Shown: in pieces, positions 48,592 through 58,458 of the stretch | Position numbering within the stretch: position 1 is the first letter of the stretch | How the letters are laid out: every line of letters starts with the position of its first letter | From: Zygnema cylindricum | Taxonomy: Eukaryota > Streptophyta > Zygnematophyceae > Zygnematales > Zygnemataceae | DNA length: 58,458 bases | Direction of reading: 5' to 3' | NCBI GenBank assembly: GCA_037447655.1 | Contig: JBBHKE010002375.1 | Coordinates: 1-58,458 of the forward strand | Translations under genes and position numbers: made by a program | The notes under the pieces: generated by a model | What the model saw: the letters and a program-made list of their open reading frames with translations, nothing else | Database searches by the model: none | What the model was told of the DNA's origin: nothing

Positions 48592-49387
48592 TTGCTGCGT
48601 TCACACTAGAAATGGATGACGAATGAGATGAGGAAACGAATGATCCCGTACCATTTATTCCGCAAAAGAACAAAAACAGAGGCGCCAAACAGGTCGATCG
48701 CTCGGCTGTCAACCTTTTTGGAGCGTAGTACTAGTGACGGACAAAATATACGATATTGAGGGTAGGGACGGACAAAACGTACGGTGAAGTGCGTCAAAAT
48801 TTGACAACTGTGGTGAATCATCTTCTTTTCTGAAAAACCTTTTTGGAATGCAGAAATCCGACTTTGAAAAAACATGAAATCGTATCCCGAATGAACGAAT
48901 GAATGGTACGGACGAATTTGAGTCATCGACGACTAATCGTACGACATCATGAATCACATCGCGACGTTTTTGTTGACCTGAGGTGATGTCAAAAGCGATT
49001 CACGTCCAAACAAAAAAAAGGACATTCATTTCATATTTCAAAAGTAGGCGTTTTTATGGTCGGCCTTTGGTTGGCGCCTTTATCGTAAGTTTTGTTATGG
49101 GCTTTTCATGTGATCTTATTTGATCGCTACCTTGATTAGCGACCGTCGGATCGTCCGAATATGACGGTGTAAATAATTTTTTTTGGTCCGAATGTTTTAT
49201 TTGGTCCAATATTTGGTCTGAATGTTTTAATTGGTCCGAATAGGTCCGAATACAATATGGGTCTTAAGGTCATATTGTATGTTTTGCATACAATAGGCAT
49301 ATTGTATGGGCCTACTTTCACCTACTTTTGAACTATGATTCATTTCCTCATCTCATTCGTCATCCATTTCTAGTGTGAATGCAGCAA
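48592..49387. mobile_element. TIR element of unknown superfamily, interrupted by a hAT MITE
   Basis: Long inverted ends of about 42 bp: TTGCTGCGTTCACACTAG, AAATGGATGACGAATGAG, ATGAGG on the left and the complement at 49346-49387, with one difference. Target duplication not resolved. It contains the hAT MITE 49032-49337. Non-coding; the two overlapping minus-strand frames near 48606-48957 lack motifs. Confidence 0.65.
49032..49337. mobile_element. hAT-type MITE (CATAGTTC family), copy 3
   Basis: Ends CATATTTCAAAAGTAGG and CCTACTTTTGAACTATG, perfect 8-bp duplication ATTCATTT (49024-49031, 49338-49345). 306 bp, closest to copy 2 at 9453. Inserted in the TIR element 48592-49387. Confidence 0.92.
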
Positions 49388-49744
49388 TTAATGGGTTAAC
49401 CAGTATTCGGCATAGTTCAAAAGTAGGCGTTTCTACTGTAGGTCTTTTGTCGGCGCCTTCATCATAAGTTGTGTTATGGGATTTTCATGTGATCGTTTTA
49501 AGTCGCTACTTTTATCAGAGACCGTCTGATCGTCCAAAATCTGACGATAGTCTTATCGTAAGTTGTGTTATAGGCTTTTCATGTGATCTTCTTAGATCGC
49601 TACTTGATCAGCGACCGTCCGATCATCCGAATCTGACGGATTAAATAAAAAGTCGCTCAAAACTCACAGAAAAAAAAAATTGTCCTTTTTTTTTCTAATT
49701 TAGACATGACGTTTAATTCTCTATCGATCCATGTGCAACTCATC

Positions 49745-50308
49745 GATAGTTCAAAAGTAGGTGACCGTACGCCCATACAATATGCCTACTGTACGCAAAA
49801 CATACAATATGCCCTTAAGACCCATATTGTATTGGCCGCAAAATGAAATAAAATAGGAACAGGGTTGAGTTGCACATCGATCGATAGAGAATTAAACGTC
49901 ATGTCTAAATTTTGAAAACATTCGGACCAAAAAATATTTTTCCGTGAGTTTTGAGGTATTTTTAATTTAAACCGTCAGATTCGGACGATCGGACAGTCGC
50001 TGATCAAAGTAGCGATCTAAGAAGATCACATGAAAAGCCCACAACACAACTTACGATAGGACTTACGTCCGCGTTTTTTTTTTTTCGGGATTTTTTTCCC
50101 GGGGAATATCATCTTACGCCGTGTCAGTTCGCTAAAAAATTTCGTCCGGCGGCGTGCGTTGTACTATGATGATACGTCGGATTCCTACGTTCGAACAAGA
50201 GTGTGCACAACGCACACACATACAGTATGCCTGATATTCTCGAGTTTTGTGCCAAGTTTAGTGCGCCTACCAAACGCCTACCATAAAATCACCTACTTTT
50301 GAACTATG
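49745..50308. mobile_element. Nested hAT-type element A (CATAGTTC family)
   Basis: Ends GATAGTTCAAAAGTAGG and CCTACTTTTGAACTATG, flanked by AACTCATC (49737-49744) and AACTCAAC (50309-50316). Left part is an inverted copy of family-specific sequence (catacaatatgcctactgta). Non-coding. Confidence 0.75.
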
Positions 50309-50316
50309 AACTCAAC

Positions 50317-51250
50317 CATAGTTGTTCACGACGATTAGTGCGAACGTACCGTACGCGACGAATTATACGTAACAAACGCATTGAACCTTTTGATCAAATC
50401 GCAAAAAATCGTTAATGAATTTCCTTTCGTACTATTGCGTACATAAAAAAACAAAAAACTATTACATATAACGCAGTTTGCAAGTTTTTTTCGTTAAATG
50501 AGCGGTAAAATAATAAACTCTTTATATTTTTATCACACACTTTGCTTGCATCGGAAGCTCGTCACCAACTGGTAGTCCAGCCCTTTACCTAAGGGTACGC
50601 TAAGCACTTGATGTACCCGGGATCGAATGCCACGAAGGTAAAATTGTATGAAGTTTCGTCTGTCTGAGGCTCTCTGACAGACAGACGTGGCTACCTGTTG
50701 TCCGCCCTCCGCCTTTTGTCTGCCTTCTTTCTCTATCTCGCCATTTTTCACATTCAACAATTTGCACGACATAGAAATTTGCCTGATTTCTGGGCATGAT
50801 TGCTTTTGTCGAAGTCTGGAGGCGAGGATAGTGAAAAGCTTAAGAGGGAGGAGGTAGGATATGGGGAAGCGGCTTCCTCGCGGTTTCGTTTTCAATGTTC
50901 CATGGCTCTTCTTTCAAAAAAATTTGAAGAAGACGCCCGTACAAATTTTTGTGACGTTCAACGTCTCTTTTCGAAAATGTCCGTGCATTTTCCAGTATAT
51001 AACGTACAACTTCCGTGGTATTTCTGTTCAGTTCTCTGAACAGAAAGTACCAATAAGTTCGACGCATATTTCCCGTTTTATTCCGTACATATCCGTAAAA
51101 AAATGTACAGTTACAGTAATTTGTTTACAGGTTTACGTAAATTCGCAGTTTCAGTTTACAGTACACGTTTTTTTACGATTTTTTCAAAAGTCACGAATTA
51201 TACGTTTCAATCGGAAAAAAGGAAAAAATCGCGCGATTTGAACAACTATG
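50317..51250. mobile_element. Nested hAT-type element B (CATAGTTGTTC ends)
   Basis: Ends CATAGTTGTTC and GAACAACTATG, flanked by AACTCAAC (50309-50316) and AACTCAGC (51251-51258). It shares the middle copy of the target with element A. Contains a 120-codon minus-strand frame (50895-50533) without recognisable motif and a short palindrome ctctgacagacagac region. Confidence 0.72.
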
Positions 51251-51393
51251 AACTCAGCCCTGTTAGGCTGTTACTATTTTATTTCATTTTGCGGCCAATA
51301 CAATATGGGTCTTAAGGTCATATTGTATGTTTTTCGTACAATAGGCATATTGTATGGGTGTACTTTCACCTACTTTTGAACTATGGTATTCAG

Positions 51394-52010
51394 TAATCAC
51401 TTATTAATCATCCTCCACTCAAGACGTTTCCGTACAGTCATTCGAACTCGGAGAACTGTACGGATATTGCGCGTGTTCTGGTACCGTACGGAAAATCATT
51501 CGGCATGTACCGAACTTGAATGGACGCCACCTGGCTTCATTTTGACCTCTACTTTTGCGGAAAAAATTGACCCTTCATTTTGACCTCTACTTTTGCGGAA
51601 AAAATTGACCCTTTTTTTTGGGGCAGCCATGGAAAGAGGATGGAGAGGTAGCTGATGAAAACTAGCGGTATTGCGGAGAGGGGGGTAGAGGGATAGGCAG
51701 ATAGTGGAAGGAATCGCCATTCAACTTTTTTGATTACTTGGTGGAGGGAGTGGAGGGAGAGAGTGGGAGAGAGTGTGAGAGAGAAAGGAGAGGGAGAGGG
51801 AGAGAGGAAGAGGGAGAGGGGAGAGGGAGAGGGAGAGGGAGAGGGAGAGGGAGAGGGAGAGGGAGAGGGAGAGAGGGAGAGAGGGAGGAGAGAAAGAACG
51901 AATTAAGTAAAACGGAAAGAAAAAAGCCTTTTTTTTATTATTTAGTTTCACAATTGCCGTGACATTTGTCTCCGGAGTCAGAATTTGAGTCTCTCTTTAA
52001 GTTTTATGCG
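51394..52010. promoter_or_regulatory. Upstream region of the EDEM-like gene
   Basis: Contains a direct duplication of about 40 bp (cattttgacctctacttttg at 51536 and 51577), and a GGGAGA microsatellite. The latter ends about 115 bases before the start ATG. No TATA box or transcript start is certain. Confidence 0.4.
51740..51895. repeat. GAGAGG microsatellite in the 5' flank of the EDEM-like gene
   Basis: Purine on the coding strand (gagagggagagggagaggga), ending about 115 bases before the ATG at 52011. Confidence 0.9.
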
Positions 52011-58253
<6,243 letters not shown>

Positions 58254-58259
58254 GTGAGA

Positions 58260-58260
58260 G

Positions 58261-58319
<59 letters not shown>

Positions 58320-58328
58320 CTCTCTCTT

Positions 58329-58423
<95 letters not shown>

Positions 58424-58458
58424 GTCTCTCTTTCTCGCTCACGCGATATCTCTCTCGC
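58260..58458 (+). repeat. CT microsatellite after the last visible donor
   Basis: Begins right after gtgagag at 58254 and continues to the window end. Confidence 0.95.

Larger units (their letters stand above)
49411..51385. mobile_element. hAT-type element (CATAGTTC family), copy 4, with two nested insertions
   Basis: Ends CATAGTTCAAAAGTAGG (49411) and CCTACTTTTGAACTATG (ending 51385) with near-perfect duplications GTATTCGG (49403-49410) and GTATTCAG (51386-51393). The interior matches copy 1 at 7169 up to atccatgtgcAACTCA at about 49742. It resumes at cctgttaggctgttactatt at about 51259; copy 1 reads straight through at 7489-7515. Confidence 0.82.

Overview
The window reads as nuclear DNA of a streptophyte, most likely a streptophyte green alga. 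All four recognisable genes are intron-rich with GT-AG introns, and two of them (the TMEM135-like and EDEM-like genes) resemble land-plant proteins closely. Telomere-like TTTAGGG motifs occur. Most of the rest is transposable-element sequence and microsatellite. The species cannot be named from sequence alone.

Layout. (1) 61-3502, plus strand: the last six exons of a TMEM135-like membrane protein; the 5' part lies before the window. (2) 3503-10469: no recognisable gene. It holds a minisatellite (about 4098-4412), three hAT-type elements with 8-bp target duplications, and TA-flanked MITEs. (3) 10470-19993 (possibly to 20328), plus strand: a membrane-anchored glycosyltransferase that joins a GT8 domain, a GT64 domain and a GT61-like domain in one frame across nine or ten exons. 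This is the most unusual gene here. (4) 20329-24213: intergenic, with a PIF/Harbinger-type element (21754-22530) and a foldback hAT element with a 34-base poly-C core (22976-23389). (5) 27233-24214, minus strand: a four-exon chorismate-lyase-like gene whose first intron is mostly a purine-rich microsatellite. Its exons carry several copies of the palindrome TGCCACGTGGCA. (6) 28121-47412: a nested tower of transposons. PIF/Harbinger-type elements with TWA target duplications sit inside or beside each other. One of them was split by a retroelement complex of nearly 14 kb. That complex contains a degraded gag-protease LTR element, a GAG-only copia-type element inserted into it (TSD ATCCT), and a long inverted copy of the outer element's LTR and leader. 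(7) 48249-51393: a TA MITE, a TIR element that contains a hAT element, and a three-level hAT nest. (8) 52011 to the window end, plus strand: the first eight exons of an EDEM-type GH47 mannosidase-like gene, with a signal peptide. A decayed copy of the start of its sixth exon lies just upstream of the real exon.

The genes do not form an operon or an obvious pathway. The fused glycosyltransferase and the EDEM-like protein both belong to the secretory pathway. In Arabidopsis, GT8 (IPUT1) and GT64 (GMT1, GINT1) enzymes act in sequence on GIPC sphingolipid headgroups, so a fusion of the two classes could be a compact glycan-assembly enzyme; that is inference. All coordinates and splice sites were read by eye from codon phase, GT/AG signals and remembered family motifs. 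No alignment or database search was run.
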